Part shown: positions 26,935 to 33,542 of the stretch, piece after piece | Layout of the letters: the number at the start of each line of letters is the position of its first letter | Numbering within the stretch: position 1 is the stretch's first letter | NCBI GenBank assembly: GCA_958454405.1 | Contig: CAUEBO010000006.1 | Location: 1 to 64,000 of the forward strand | Direction: 5' to 3' | Length of the DNA: 64,000 nt | DNA from: an uncultured Eggerthellaceae bacterium | GTDB taxonomy: Bacteria; Actinomycetota; Coriobacteriia; Coriobacteriales; Eggerthellaceae | The notes under the pieces: model-generated | Databases searched by the model: none | What the model was told of the DNA's origin: nothing | Seen by the model: the letters and a program-made list of their open reading frames with translations, nothing else | Made by a program: the position numbers and the translations under genes

Positions 26935-28047
26935 ATGAGCGATTTGAAGATATACGCAGGCAGCATAGAGCGAGCCGCCATGGACCAGATCGAAACGCTT
27001 GCGAACGCGCCGGCGTTCGAGGGTGCGAAGATACGAATCATGCCGGATGCGCACGCAGGGGCCGGGTGCGTCATCGGGTTCACCGCAGAGCTTGGAGACA
27101 AGGTGGTTCCGAACCTGGTGGGAGTGGATATCGGGTGCGGCATGTTTGCTGGACGAATCTCGCCCCTTGGAGAGCACGACCTTTGCGGGTTTGACGAAGC
27201 GGTCAAGGCTAGCGTTCCATCGGGGTTTGCTGTGCATAACGAGCAGACATGCGACATAGAGGCCATGGGTCTGATCTGCCTCAAAGAGCTGCGAAGTGTC
27301 GAGCGCCTTGAGCGCAGCATGGGAACGCTCGGAGGCGGTAACCACTTCGTGGAGGTAGATGCAGGCGATAGCGGGGGAACGTGGCTCGTGGTTCATTCCG
27401 GCTCGCGCAACCTTGGTTTGCAGGTCGCGGGGATATACCAGCAGAAGGCCGTGGAAACGTGCCGAGAGACGACGCCGAAGGGACTCGAATACCTCACCGG
27501 CGAGCTTCGCGAAGCATACCTGCACGACATGCGGTTGTGCCAGGGATGGGCCGCGCTGAACCGCGAGTCGATGTTCGCGGAGATATGCAGAACCGCCCGC
27601 CTCGCGATCGAACAGAGCGAATCGTTCCACACCGTCCACAACTACATCGGCGACGACGGGATCGTGCGGAAGGGAGCCATCAGCGCCCGCGAAGGAGAGC
27701 GGGTGCTAATACCGCTCAACATGCGAGACGGTTCGATTCTCGGAGTCGGCAGAGGGAACCAGGACTGGAACTACTCGGCTCCTCACGGAGCTGGCCGCGC
27801 CATGAGCAGGGCTAGAGCGAAGCGCGAACTGTCGGTAGATAGCTTCCGCGAGCAGATGACGGGAGTCTACTCGTCCACTGTGGGCGATGGCACGATCGAC
27901 GAGGCTCCGGACGCGTACAAGCCCGCGCAGATGATCGTCGATGCCCTCAGCCCGACCGTCGAGGTGGCAGAGCGCCTTCGCCCCGTCTACAACTTCAAGG
28001 CTGTCGAGCAAAAGCGCAAGAAGATAGAGGCAGGCCATGGACGATAG
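26935..28047 (+). CDS. rtcB: RtcB-type RNA ligase
   Basis: Joins RNA 2',3'-cyclic phosphate or 3'-phosphate ends to 5'-OH ends using GTP and Mn. 370 residues, somewhat shorter than E. coli RtcB (408). Metal and guanylate sites are visible: PDAHAGAGCVIG near residue 37, GVDIGCGM near 63, GGGNHFVEV near 132, VHSGSRN near 152, and SAPHGAGRAMSRARA with the catalytic His. All key residues appear intact. It follows the lipoprotein gene by eight bases. In a phage it could repair RNAs cut by host anticodon nucleases, an inference. Confidence 0.92.
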   Translation: MSDLKIYAGSIERAAMDQIETLANAPAFEGAKIRIMPDAHAGAGCVIGFTAELGDKVVPNLVGVDIGCGMFAGRISPLGEHDLCGFDEAVKASVPSGFAVHNEQTCDIEAMGLICLKELRSVERLERSMGTLGGGNHFVEVDAGDSGGTWLVVHSGSRNLGLQVAGIYQQKAVETCRETTPKGLEYLTGELREAYLHDMRLCQGWAALNRESMFAEICRTARLAIEQSESFHTVHNYIGDDGIVRKGAISAREGERVLIPLNMRDGSILGVGRGNQDWNYSAPHGAGRAMSRARAKRELSVDSFREQMTGVYSSTVGDGTIDEAPDAYKPAQMIVDALSPTVEVAERLRPVYNFKAVEQKRKKIEAGHGR

Positions 28048-28426
28048 GACGTGCGGGACGTGCGCGAATTCCGTTGGGGAGAGCGGGCACGATACGTTTG
28101 GCGCATGCCTTGAAAGCGCAGATGCGAAAATGGGCCGAGCATTCCGGTACGACGAACCGCTTGCTGAGGATATTGCGGGAGGCGTAGGCATGAGGCCGTG
28201 CTTCTGCTGGTGCGAGAAGAACTGCCCGCTTCCGTGTACCGAGTTAACCTGTCGATCATGCGACGAGTGCCCTATAGCTGCTCACTATGAGATATCAATA
28301 GCATCCCATCGCCTATCCCGTGAGTTGGGCCGCGTGTTCGAGCCTGCGATTTTTGGATTTGTGAAGATTGTCCAAGATACCTTGGGGATACTAAACAGGT
28401 CTTTCAGGAAGAAGGAACGAGGATGA
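28037..28426 (+). CDS. Cys-rich phage protein
   Basis: 129 residues opening with RTCGTCANSVGESGHDTFGAC, then CFCWCEKNCPLPC and CRSCDEC, probably several zinc knuckles; the C-terminal third is helical and basic. Overlaps rtcB by eleven bases. Confidence 0.6.
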   Translation: MDDRTCGTCANSVGESGHDTFGACLESADAKMGRAFRYDEPLAEDIAGGVGMRPCFCWCEKNCPLPCTELTCRSCDECPIAAHYEISIASHRLSRELGRVFEPAIFGFVKIVQDTLGILNRSFRKKERG

Positions 28427-28575
28427 TAGAAGGAAAGGGCGGGGAATCGAAGGTCGACAGGTTCTTCTCGGAGATCGTGAAAGCTGTCGCATATGTCGCC
28501 GTTATCGCCTTGCTGCTGCTTGTTTTCGCCGCGATCGCGTGCGCGCTGATAAAGTTCATGGCATGGTGCATCTGA
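28423..28575 (+). CDS. 50-residue membrane protein
   Basis: A charged N-terminus then one long hydrophobic helix, AYVAVIALLLLVFAAIACAL. Overlaps the gene before by four bases. Unknown role. Confidence 0.55.
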   Translation: MIEGKGGESKVDRFFSEIVKAVAYVAVIALLLLVFAAIACALIKFMAWCI

Positions 28576-28611
28576 TCGCTCGAAAGTGGTAACAAAAGGT
28601 AAAAACTTTTC

Positions 28612-28620
28612 TGCTATAGT
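28612..28620 (+). promoter_or_regulatory. Extended -10 promoter candidate
   Basis: TGCTATAGT fits an extended -10 element; no good -35 is seen. It lies in the only non-coding gap of this stretch, ahead of the 28.7-30.2 kb genes, and an intrinsic terminator follows within 20-45 bases. Confidence 0.45.
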
Positions 28621-28639
28621 GTATCTAGGCAAAAAGCGA

Positions 28640-28667
28640 AAAGGCGTTCCTTCGGGAGCGCCTTTTT
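28640..28667 (+). terminator. Intrinsic terminator / possible attenuator
   Basis: An 11-bp stem (one G-U) with a TTCG loop, arms 28,640-28,650 and 28,655-28,665, followed by five T. It ends the accessory array, but sits just behind a promoter candidate, so it may also attenuate the genes that follow. Confidence 0.75.
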
Positions 28668-28710
28668 CATGCTTGTTTTGGAATCTTTCATTGCGTGAGG
28701 GGGTGAAAAC

Positions 28711-28857
28711 ATGCCTCGAAGCAATACGCCGACGCGCTCCGGTCAAGGAGCTATGAACCTTGACACGAAGGGACGCGTGAACCGGTTCAATCGTCAAGGC
28801 AAGAAGAGCCAGCGCAATTTCTGGCGCCGCAAGTCTAGCGGAGGTGCTGGCGGCTGA
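28711..28857 (+). CDS. Small basic phage protein
   Basis: 48 residues, strongly basic (NRFNRQGKKSQRNFWRRKS), with GTGAGGGGGTG before the ATG. Its stop overlaps the next start. May bind nucleic acid. Confidence 0.5.
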   Translation: MPRSNTPTRSGQGAMNLDTKGRVNRFNRQGKKSQRNFWRRKSSGGAGG

Positions 28858-29525
28858 TGTCGAACCTTCTTTTCGATCCGATCAAAGTACAGTCAAGGGT
28901 GACGGATTCCGTTCTCGTCGGGTTCTCAGGCGGCAAGGACAGCATCGTCACCCTTGATCTGTGCATGAGGTATTTCAAACGCGTAATTCCGTTTTTCCTG
29001 TATATCGTCCCGAACCTCGGATTTCAGGAGCGGACGCTGCAATGGTACGAGAACAGATACGATACCGAGATCATCCGGCTCCCGCACTTCGAAGTGTCGA
29101 ACTTCATGCGCTATGGATCATTCAGAGAACCGGACCAAAAGGTTCCAATCGTCGGAATAACCGACGAGTACAACTATCTCAGGCTTTTGACGGGTGCCAC
29201 GTGGATAGCTGCTGGAGAGCGGATCGATGATTCGATCATCAGGCGGGCCATGATAAAACAGTCGGGGAGCATCGACCAGAAACGCGCAAGGTTTTATCCT
29301 CTTGCGTATTGGAAGAAGAAGGAAGTGCTCGGGTACATCAAACACCATCGACTCAAGCTTCCAACCGACAGCAAAGGTCTGGGATTCAGCTTTAAATCGC
29401 TGGAAGGCCGAGAACTTGCGTTCGTGAAGAAGCACTATCCGGAAGACTACGCGAAGATCGAATCGCTGTACCCGTATTGCGGAGCAGCTGTTGAAAGGTG
29501 GCGGAGGCATGCCGACGAAACCTAA
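28857..29525 (+). CDS. PAPS-reductase-family PP-loop protein (IbrA/DndC-like)
   Basis: 222 residues with the ATP pyrophosphatase loop VLVGFSGGKDSIVTLDL near residue 20. A short PP-loop domain without iron-sulfur cysteines. Paired with a ParB-like protein next door, the arrangement of IbrA/IbrB, known from E. coli prophages as activators of immunoglobulin-binding surface proteins; DndC-type DNA modification enzymes are also in this superfamily. Biochemical role uncertain. Confidence 0.75.
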   Translation: MSNLLFDPIKVQSRVTDSVLVGFSGGKDSIVTLDLCMRYFKRVIPFFLYIVPNLGFQERTLQWYENRYDTEIIRLPHFEVSNFMRYGSFREPDQKVPIVGITDEYNYLRLLTGATWIAAGERIDDSIIRRAMIKQSGSIDQKRARFYPLAYWKKKEVLGYIKHHRLKLPTDSKGLGFSFKSLEGRELAFVKKHYPEDYAKIESLYPYCGAAVERWRRHADET

Positions 29526-30249
29526 CGGCGAGGAAAGCAACCTCTCGAAGTATCAGGCGTTCGAAACCGAGGTCATCAATCGGCGGGATGTGAAGAACGC
29601 CCCGTACAATCCGCGAATCATCGACAAGGGCGCGAAGAAGCGCCTAAAAGAGGGGTTGCGGAAGCACGGCCTCGTGCAGCCAATCGTCTGGAACAGGCGA
29701 ACCGGCAACGTGGTCGGAGGCCACCAGAGGCTCGAACAGCTCGACGCATTGGAGAGGCGCAAGGATTACGATCTTACCGTTTCGGTTATCGACGTAGACG
29801 AGCGCGAAGAGGTTGAGATCAACGTTCAGTTGAATAATCCGTCCATGCAGGGCGAATGGGACTTCGACAAGCTTGCTTACGTTGCGGAGGAATTCGACCT
29901 CGGTTTCGACGATATGGGATTTTCCGACTTCGACGTCGATCTTATGTTCGATGGCGACGACCGGTTCAGCAAGCTGTTCGACACGCCGGAGGCAGAAGAG
30001 GTCAAGGACGGATTGCAGGAGATCAAAGACGCTCGCGAGCACGGCAATCAGAACCTCAAAGAGAGAAACAATATCAAATGGTACACCGTTATCGTGTTCC
30101 GAGACGAGTCCGAAAGGTCGGCGTTCCACCGTCGCATAAGCGTTCCGGAGTACGAGGAGTATGTGTCCCCCGACCATCTAGAGCGTCTTGCGCGCGAGAG
30201 CGCGCCCGCTAAGAGCAGGCGCGAGGGCACGGGCGAGAAGACTCAATAG
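29509..30249 (+). CDS. ParB/sulfiredoxin-domain protein (IbrB-like)
   Basis: 246 residues. The ParB N-terminal domain spans about residues 20-105 with APYNPRIIDKGAKKRLKEGL and the GGHQRLEQLDAL nucleotide-binding box. No HTH follows; the rest is acidic, with an SDFDVDLMFDGDD stretch. Start at 29,509 behind GGCGGAGGC; it overlaps the PP-loop gene. The two probably act together. Confidence 0.78.
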   Translation: MPTKPNGEESNLSKYQAFETEVINRRDVKNAPYNPRIIDKGAKKRLKEGLRKHGLVQPIVWNRRTGNVVGGHQRLEQLDALERRKDYDLTVSVIDVDEREEVEINVQLNNPSMQGEWDFDKLAYVAEEFDLGFDDMGFSDFDVDLMFDGDDRFSKLFDTPEAEEVKDGLQEIKDAREHGNQNLKERNNIKWYTVIVFRDESERSAFHRRISVPEYEEYVSPDHLERLARESAPAKSRREGTGEKTQ

Positions 30250-30252
30250 CGG

Positions 30253-30723
30253 CTAGTCGCCAGAAACGATATTGCTCCACCATTCGCGAGTCTCGCGCTC
30301 CGGCGTTTCGCGGTCGCTCCACTTGATAAGGGGCTCGAAGTAAGTCCTCAGCGCATCGATGGTTTCCGGTATCTCTTTTATCAGATCGTCGGCAACTTCG
30401 AACAGATGCAGCTTGCCTTTGACGGCAAAAGGTTCGATCCATCGGAGGTTAGATAGGCTCCAAGCGTAGGAGTCGGATGGCATGCCGTCGAGCATGGCCG
30501 GCTCGATGTGGTCGCGCCTGAACGGCTCTACGTCATCGAGCGTGACCACGCAGAGCGCATAACCTGCAATGGCTCCGGCGCACGGCTTGGCGCTTGCGCA
30601 TATGAGCAAGTCTCCCCGGTGGCTTGTCTGCCATGTTCGGCATTCGACGGTCTTCCATCCGAGCATGACCGGCATTGCCCACTCGGGGCGAAGTGATAGG
30701 GCTTTCAATGGGGTTCCTTTCAT
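30253..30723 (-). CDS. ASCH-domain protein
   Basis: 156 residues. KALSLRPEWAMPVMLGWKTV followed by RTWQTSHRGDLLICASAKPC is the ASCH (PUA-like) RNA-binding pattern; some bacterial ASCH proteins are ribonucleases or cytidine hydrolases. The minus-strand TATAAT at about 30,735-30,740 lies just after a terminator hairpin, so it probably has its own promoter. Last gene of a leftward island. Confidence 0.75.
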   Translation of the reverse strand: MKGTPLKALSLRPEWAMPVMLGWKTVECRTWQTSHRGDLLICASAKPCAGAIAGYALCVVTLDDVEPFRRDHIEPAMLDGMPSDSYAWSLSNLRWIEPFAVKGKLHLFEVADDLIKEIPETIDALRTYFEPLIKWSDRETPERETREWWSNIVSGD

Positions 30724-30746
30724 TCGATAATGAGATTATACGGCGA

Positions 30747-30766
30747 AGCCCCGCCGAAGCGGGGCT
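30747..30766 (-). terminator. Hairpin between leftward accessory genes
   Basis: AGCCCCGC / GCGGGGCT with a four-base loop. Nearly the same stem-loop occurs at 56,115-56,132 in the other leftward island. It has no T tract on the minus strand, so it may stop or process the transcript. Confidence 0.5.
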
Positions 30767-30778
30767 GTTGTCCTGTGT

Positions 30779-30997
30779 TTAACGTCTGCCGACGAAGGTC
30801 AATCGACCATCGTTCTCAATGACGGGCTTTCCCGGCTTCATGTCGTCGGCGGTTGCTAGCCGCGCGCCTCCGCAGATTCGAGCGTCGGGCATATCGGCGA
30901 GCAGTTTTTCCTCTGCTTCAGAAGCCGTGTCCGCATCCACCAGAATAGCTTGGCCGGTATTTCCGTAGCATTCCCGTGAATAGCTGATGTGGTACAT
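30779..30997 (-). CDS. Small phage protein
   Basis: 72 residues starting MYHISYSRECYGNTGQAIL; the pattern suggests a small alpha/beta domain. Unknown role. Starts eight bases after the preceding leftward gene. Confidence 0.55.
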   Translation of the reverse strand: MYHISYSRECYGNTGQAILVDADTASEAEEKLLADMPDARICGGARLATADDMKPGKPVIENDGRLTFVGRR

Positions 30998-31005
30998 GTG
31001 TTCTC

Positions 31006-31224
31006 CTACTCAACGTCGAAGATGATTGCAGTGTCGCCGTTGCCCCATGGCTCGCTGTAGATGCATGCTATTTCCATTTCGGCAACATCTTCGGGCAGAT
31101 CGCAAAAGCCATGGGCGCATGCGAACAGCTTTTCGAGATCGTTACCGTTGTTCTTGACTTCGCGAATCTCTACAGGCCCTTGAACCTCGTATCCAACGCC
31201 GTCGATAAGTTCATTGATCGTCAT
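31006..31224 (-). CDS. Small acidic phage protein
   Basis: 72 residues, MTINELIDGVGYEVQGPVEI at the start, acidic overall. Overlaps the gene before it in the leftward island. Confidence 0.55.
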   Translation of the reverse strand: MTINELIDGVGYEVQGPVEIREVKNNGNDLEKLFACAHGFCDLPEDVAEMEIACIYSEPWGNGDTAIIFDVE

Positions 31225-31576
31225 GGCTCTCCCTCCTGTTGATGGTGTCGTTGTATAACCTCATTGCCTCGACAAGCTGCCAAGGCTCGACGCTTCGCCA
31301 GAACGCTTCGCAGTCTTCGAGTTCTTCCCACCCGCCTGGTCTTGTGTTGTAGTCGATGACTGCGCAGTCTTTCGCCGCTTCGTCGGTAAGAGACTGCGCT
31401 TCCGTAACTCCGGCGCCCTGCTCACGTGCGTACGCATAAGCCTCGCCCAGGGTCTTGCAGAACAGCCCTTGGCCGCTGTAATGGAACTCGCATGAATCGG
31501 GTTCGGCATGCCAGATTTGGCAGTTGTAGGGGTAATCGGCAGGGTCGGCGCTTGCAACGATCTTCGCGATCTTCAT
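31211..31576 (-). CDS. Phage protein of unknown function
   Basis: 121 residues from MKIAKIVASADPADYPYN. The ATG at 31,576 follows GGAAGG by a normal distance. No family recognised. It belongs to the leftward island. Confidence 0.6.
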   Translation of the reverse strand: MKIAKIVASADPADYPYNCQIWHAEPDSCEFHYSGQGLFCKTLGEAYAYAREQGAGVTEAQSLTDEAAKDCAVIDYNTRPGGWEELEDCEAFWRSVEPWQLVEAMRLYNDTINRRESHDDQ

Positions 31577-31590
31577 GATCATCCTTCCGG

Positions 31591-32226
31591 CTAGATCCAC
31601 TTGATGTAAACGGCGCTGTAGAAATGACGGTCGAAGTAATCGACCTGCGAATTGCTGTCATCGTGGTTGTACGCATCGAGAATGGCGTTCGTCTGGCTGA
31701 TGATCCGTTTCGCGTCGTCGGTCAGAAAGCTGCGGTTGATGTGGTTCGCTTCGACATCAACGCCGAGGCGCATGTACTTGCAGAGGTGGTTGAACAAACG
31801 TTCGCGTACGATTGCGCGATCTTCTTCCATGGCGCGGTACGCCTCAATGAACACCGATCCGAGGTCGTTATCGGCTTCGTCGGCCTGTCCGATCCACACG
31901 GGCATGCGGGCATCAGATGCCATGAACTCGGCTTTGGCGTCTTGCCAGGGCTTCGAGAACCTATCGCGCTCCAACTTGATGGTCACGCTCACGCCCTGGT
32001 ACATGCTCCCGGTTTTGACGCTGACGTTCACGTTGCTCTTCTTGGATACTGCAAGATGCTCGCGAAGGTCGGTGCGAATGGCCTTGGAGAGGTCGGCGCC
32101 GTACAGAGGCTTTTTAGTGAATTTGGCGCCCGTGATCTCGGTAGCGCCCATATAACCGTCAGAAGCCTCGACAGAGTATTCGCGCGAGAACTTGGCGGTT
32201 TTTGATTCTATGGTAGTTGCTTGCAT
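31591..32226 (-). CDS. LPD29-like polyvalent-protein-type phage protein
   Basis: 211 residues. GADLSKAIRTDLREHL and the strand-rich NVNVSVKTGSMYQGVSVTIK resemble the LPD29 domain, which is found in large polyvalent proteins of phages and conjugative elements and is thought to counter or survive host defence. The second half is a separate helical part. The ATG follows AAAGGATTATACC, the leader form shared with other leftward genes. First large gene of the island. Confidence 0.6.
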   Translation of the reverse strand: MQATTIESKTAKFSREYSVEASDGYMGATEITGAKFTKKPLYGADLSKAIRTDLREHLAVSKKSNVNVSVKTGSMYQGVSVTIKLERDRFSKPWQDAKAEFMASDARMPVWIGQADEADNDLGSVFIEAYRAMEEDRAIVRERLFNHLCKYMRLGVDVEANHINRSFLTDDAKRIISQTNAILDAYNHDDSNSQVDYFDRHFYSAVYIKWI

Positions 32227-32310
32227 GGTATAATCCTTTCGTGAGATACCCACTGGCGCAGGGCGGCAACCCGTACGCCAGCGGGGCTTTACAGCCCTTG
32301 CCTATCCTCT
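32227..32310 (-). promoter_or_regulatory. Leader of the LPD29-like gene
   Basis: On the minus strand CGCTGGCG (32,268-32,275 region) can pair with CGCCAGTG just before the ribosome site, followed by AAAGGATTATACC and the ATG. The arrangement of hairpin then GGATTxTACC-ATG is shared with leaders at 12.3, 56.4 and 58.6 kb. Confidence 0.4.
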
Positions 32311-32421
32311 CTAGCGGGTGCGATCGGTCGGGGCTTTTTCATTGCGCCTTCTCAGCGCCGCCGCGATCAGTCTTGCAGCGATTTTAAAAAGCGCCCAGTA
32401 GATCGTTTCCTCATCGAACAT
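32311..32421 (-). CDS. 36-residue peptide, amphipathic
   Basis: MFDEETIYWALFKIAARLIA then a basic tail with AALRRRNEKAP. A very strong ribosome site, GAGAGGAGGTGAAGCCT, precedes the ATG. Could be a membrane-active or regulatory peptide at the head of the leftward transcript; no family is recognised. Confidence 0.45.
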   Translation of the reverse strand: MFDEETIYWALFKIAARLIAAALRRRNEKAPTDRTR

Positions 32422-32477
32422 AGGCTTCACCTCCTCTCGCGAGAAGGGGGCGCAGGGTTCGCGCCCGTTTTGCAATG

Positions 32478-32497
32478 CTATTCGGTTGTCAAGGTGC
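32478..32497 (-). repeat. 20-bp motif shared with the early-operon leader
   Basis: Read on the minus strand this is GCACCTTGACAACCGAATAG, one change from 14,237-14,256 on the plus strand. It lies close behind the presumed start of the leftward transcript. Confidence 0.65.
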
Positions 32498-32511
32498 CGT
32501 GCCCTTTTGAG

Positions 32512-32596
32512 CACATATACATATTACCATATATGCACATATAAGTATTAGTATTTGCTAATCTCCATATTAGCAACACATATAAATATGTGCATA
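32512..32596. promoter_or_regulatory. AT-rich operator/promoter region of the 32.6 kb XRE gene
   Basis: Between the leftward peptide gene and the rightward XRE gene. Contains CACATATA three times (32,512, 32,536, 32,577), an inverted pair of 11 bp at 32,532-32,542 and 32,586-32,596, and a nested 8-bp pair at 32,555-32,562 and 32,569-32,576. These are likely binding sites of the adjacent regulator and the promoters of both directions. Confidence 0.65.
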
Positions 32597-32613
32597 TGTG
32601 GTAAGATGCAGGC

Positions 32614-32844
32614 ATGAACACTCTAGATGCGATAACCAAGATGCTTACGACGAGCGGAACGAGCAAGGCCGCTCTCGGCGCAGCATTGGGAAGATCGCGC
32701 AACAGCATCTACAACATGTATCAGAAGGGCACCGACGTTAAGGCGGAAACGCTGGTGCGCATGGCCGACGCGATGGGGTACGAGCTGATCCTTCGCGGAC
32801 ACGGCGAGGAGATTCCAATAGACCCGCCGAGCGCGGAACAATAA
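32614..32844 (+). CDS. Small XRE-family HTH regulator
   Basis: 76 residues; the HTH is SKAALGAALGRSRNSIYNMY. Clearly a paralogue of the protein at 57,148-57,363: both open with a Met-x-x-Leu-x-Ala helix and share the block ADAMGYELIL / AGAMGYKLKL. Divergent from the leftward island, which it probably represses. An intrinsic terminator follows. Confidence 0.82.
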   Translation: MNTLDAITKMLTTSGTSKAALGAALGRSRNSIYNMYQKGTDVKAETLVRMADAMGYELILRGHGEEIPIDPPSAEQ

Positions 32845-32864
32845 TCATAACCAACTAATTACTT

Positions 32865-32889
32865 GGCACCCGAGGGGGGTGCCTTTTTT
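32865..32889 (+). terminator. Intrinsic terminator after the XRE gene
   Basis: GGCACCC at 32,865-32,871 pairs with GGGTGCC at 32,877-32,883 and six T follow. Confidence 0.85.
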
Positions 32890-32934
32890 ATGCCCCGATC
32901 AAGGGGCGCTTCTCGTTCCCAGGAGGTGGGCGGA

Positions 32935-33126
32935 ATGCTGACAGTCGATTTCATGATCCGAGCTGCCCTGCGATGCGACACCGTCATGAGCCGCGCAATG
33001 CTTCGAGCGTGCGGCGTTCCGGTGCCTCGGTCACGTCCGCGCATCGGCTCCATAGTTCCTGTTTCCGCGTACTGTGGCATGGGTGAGTGCTTCGCGAACC
33101 ACGGAAGCCCCATGGATGGGCGATAA
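32935..33126 (+). CDS. Possible small protein before the terminase genes
   Basis: 63 residues from MLTVDFMIRAALRCDTVMSR with AGGAGGTGGGCGGA before the ATG. The ribosome site is good but the sequence is not recognised, so it is kept at low confidence. Confidence 0.35.
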   Translation: MLTVDFMIRAALRCDTVMSRAMLRACGVPVPRSRPRIGSIVPVSAYCGMGECFANHGSPMDGR

Positions 33127-33143
33127 GAGGCGGGAGGAATAAA

Positions 33144-33542
33144 ATGAACCCTGAGAACCTCGTTCCCAATGAGAAGCGAACGCCGAGCGAACGCCGAGCA
33201 AACGCCTCGAAAGCTGGCAGGGCGTCGGGCAAAGCGAGGCGAGAGCGCAAGACGATGCAGGAGATGTGTAAGGTCGTCCTGGGAATGCCGCTCAAGAACG
33301 GCGACGTTGACGAGATCATGGCTTTTGAGGACATCAAGAACGCCAACGTCACTGTTGAGCAGGCTGCCGTGATGGCCGTCGCGAACAAGGCTATTAAGGG
33401 CGATTCCTCGGCTCTCGCGTTCCTCCGCGACACGGCGGGCGAAAAGCCAGTCGAGAAGGTTGACGTCAGAAGCGATGTGCAGCAGGCGTCTGCCGACATA
33501 CGCGCAATGATCGATGCCAAGAAGGCCGCTGACGGTGGATGA
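33144..33542 (+). CDS. Terminase small subunit-like protein
   Basis: 132 residues. A basic N-terminus (KAGRASGKARRERKTMQE) precedes a helical body. It stands directly before and overlaps the large terminase gene, the position of DNA-recognition subunits. Family assignment is by position and general pattern. Confidence 0.68.
   Translation: MNPENLVPNEKRTPSERRANASKAGRASGKARRERKTMQEMCKVVLGMPLKNGDVDEIMAFEDIKNANVTVEQAAVMAVANKAIKGDSSALAFLRDTAGEKPVEKVDVRSDVQQASADIRAMIDAKKAADGG

Noticed and set aside
32863..32934. Longer start for the small gene before terminase
   Set aside because: The upstream part overlaps the intrinsic terminator and lacks a ribosome site.
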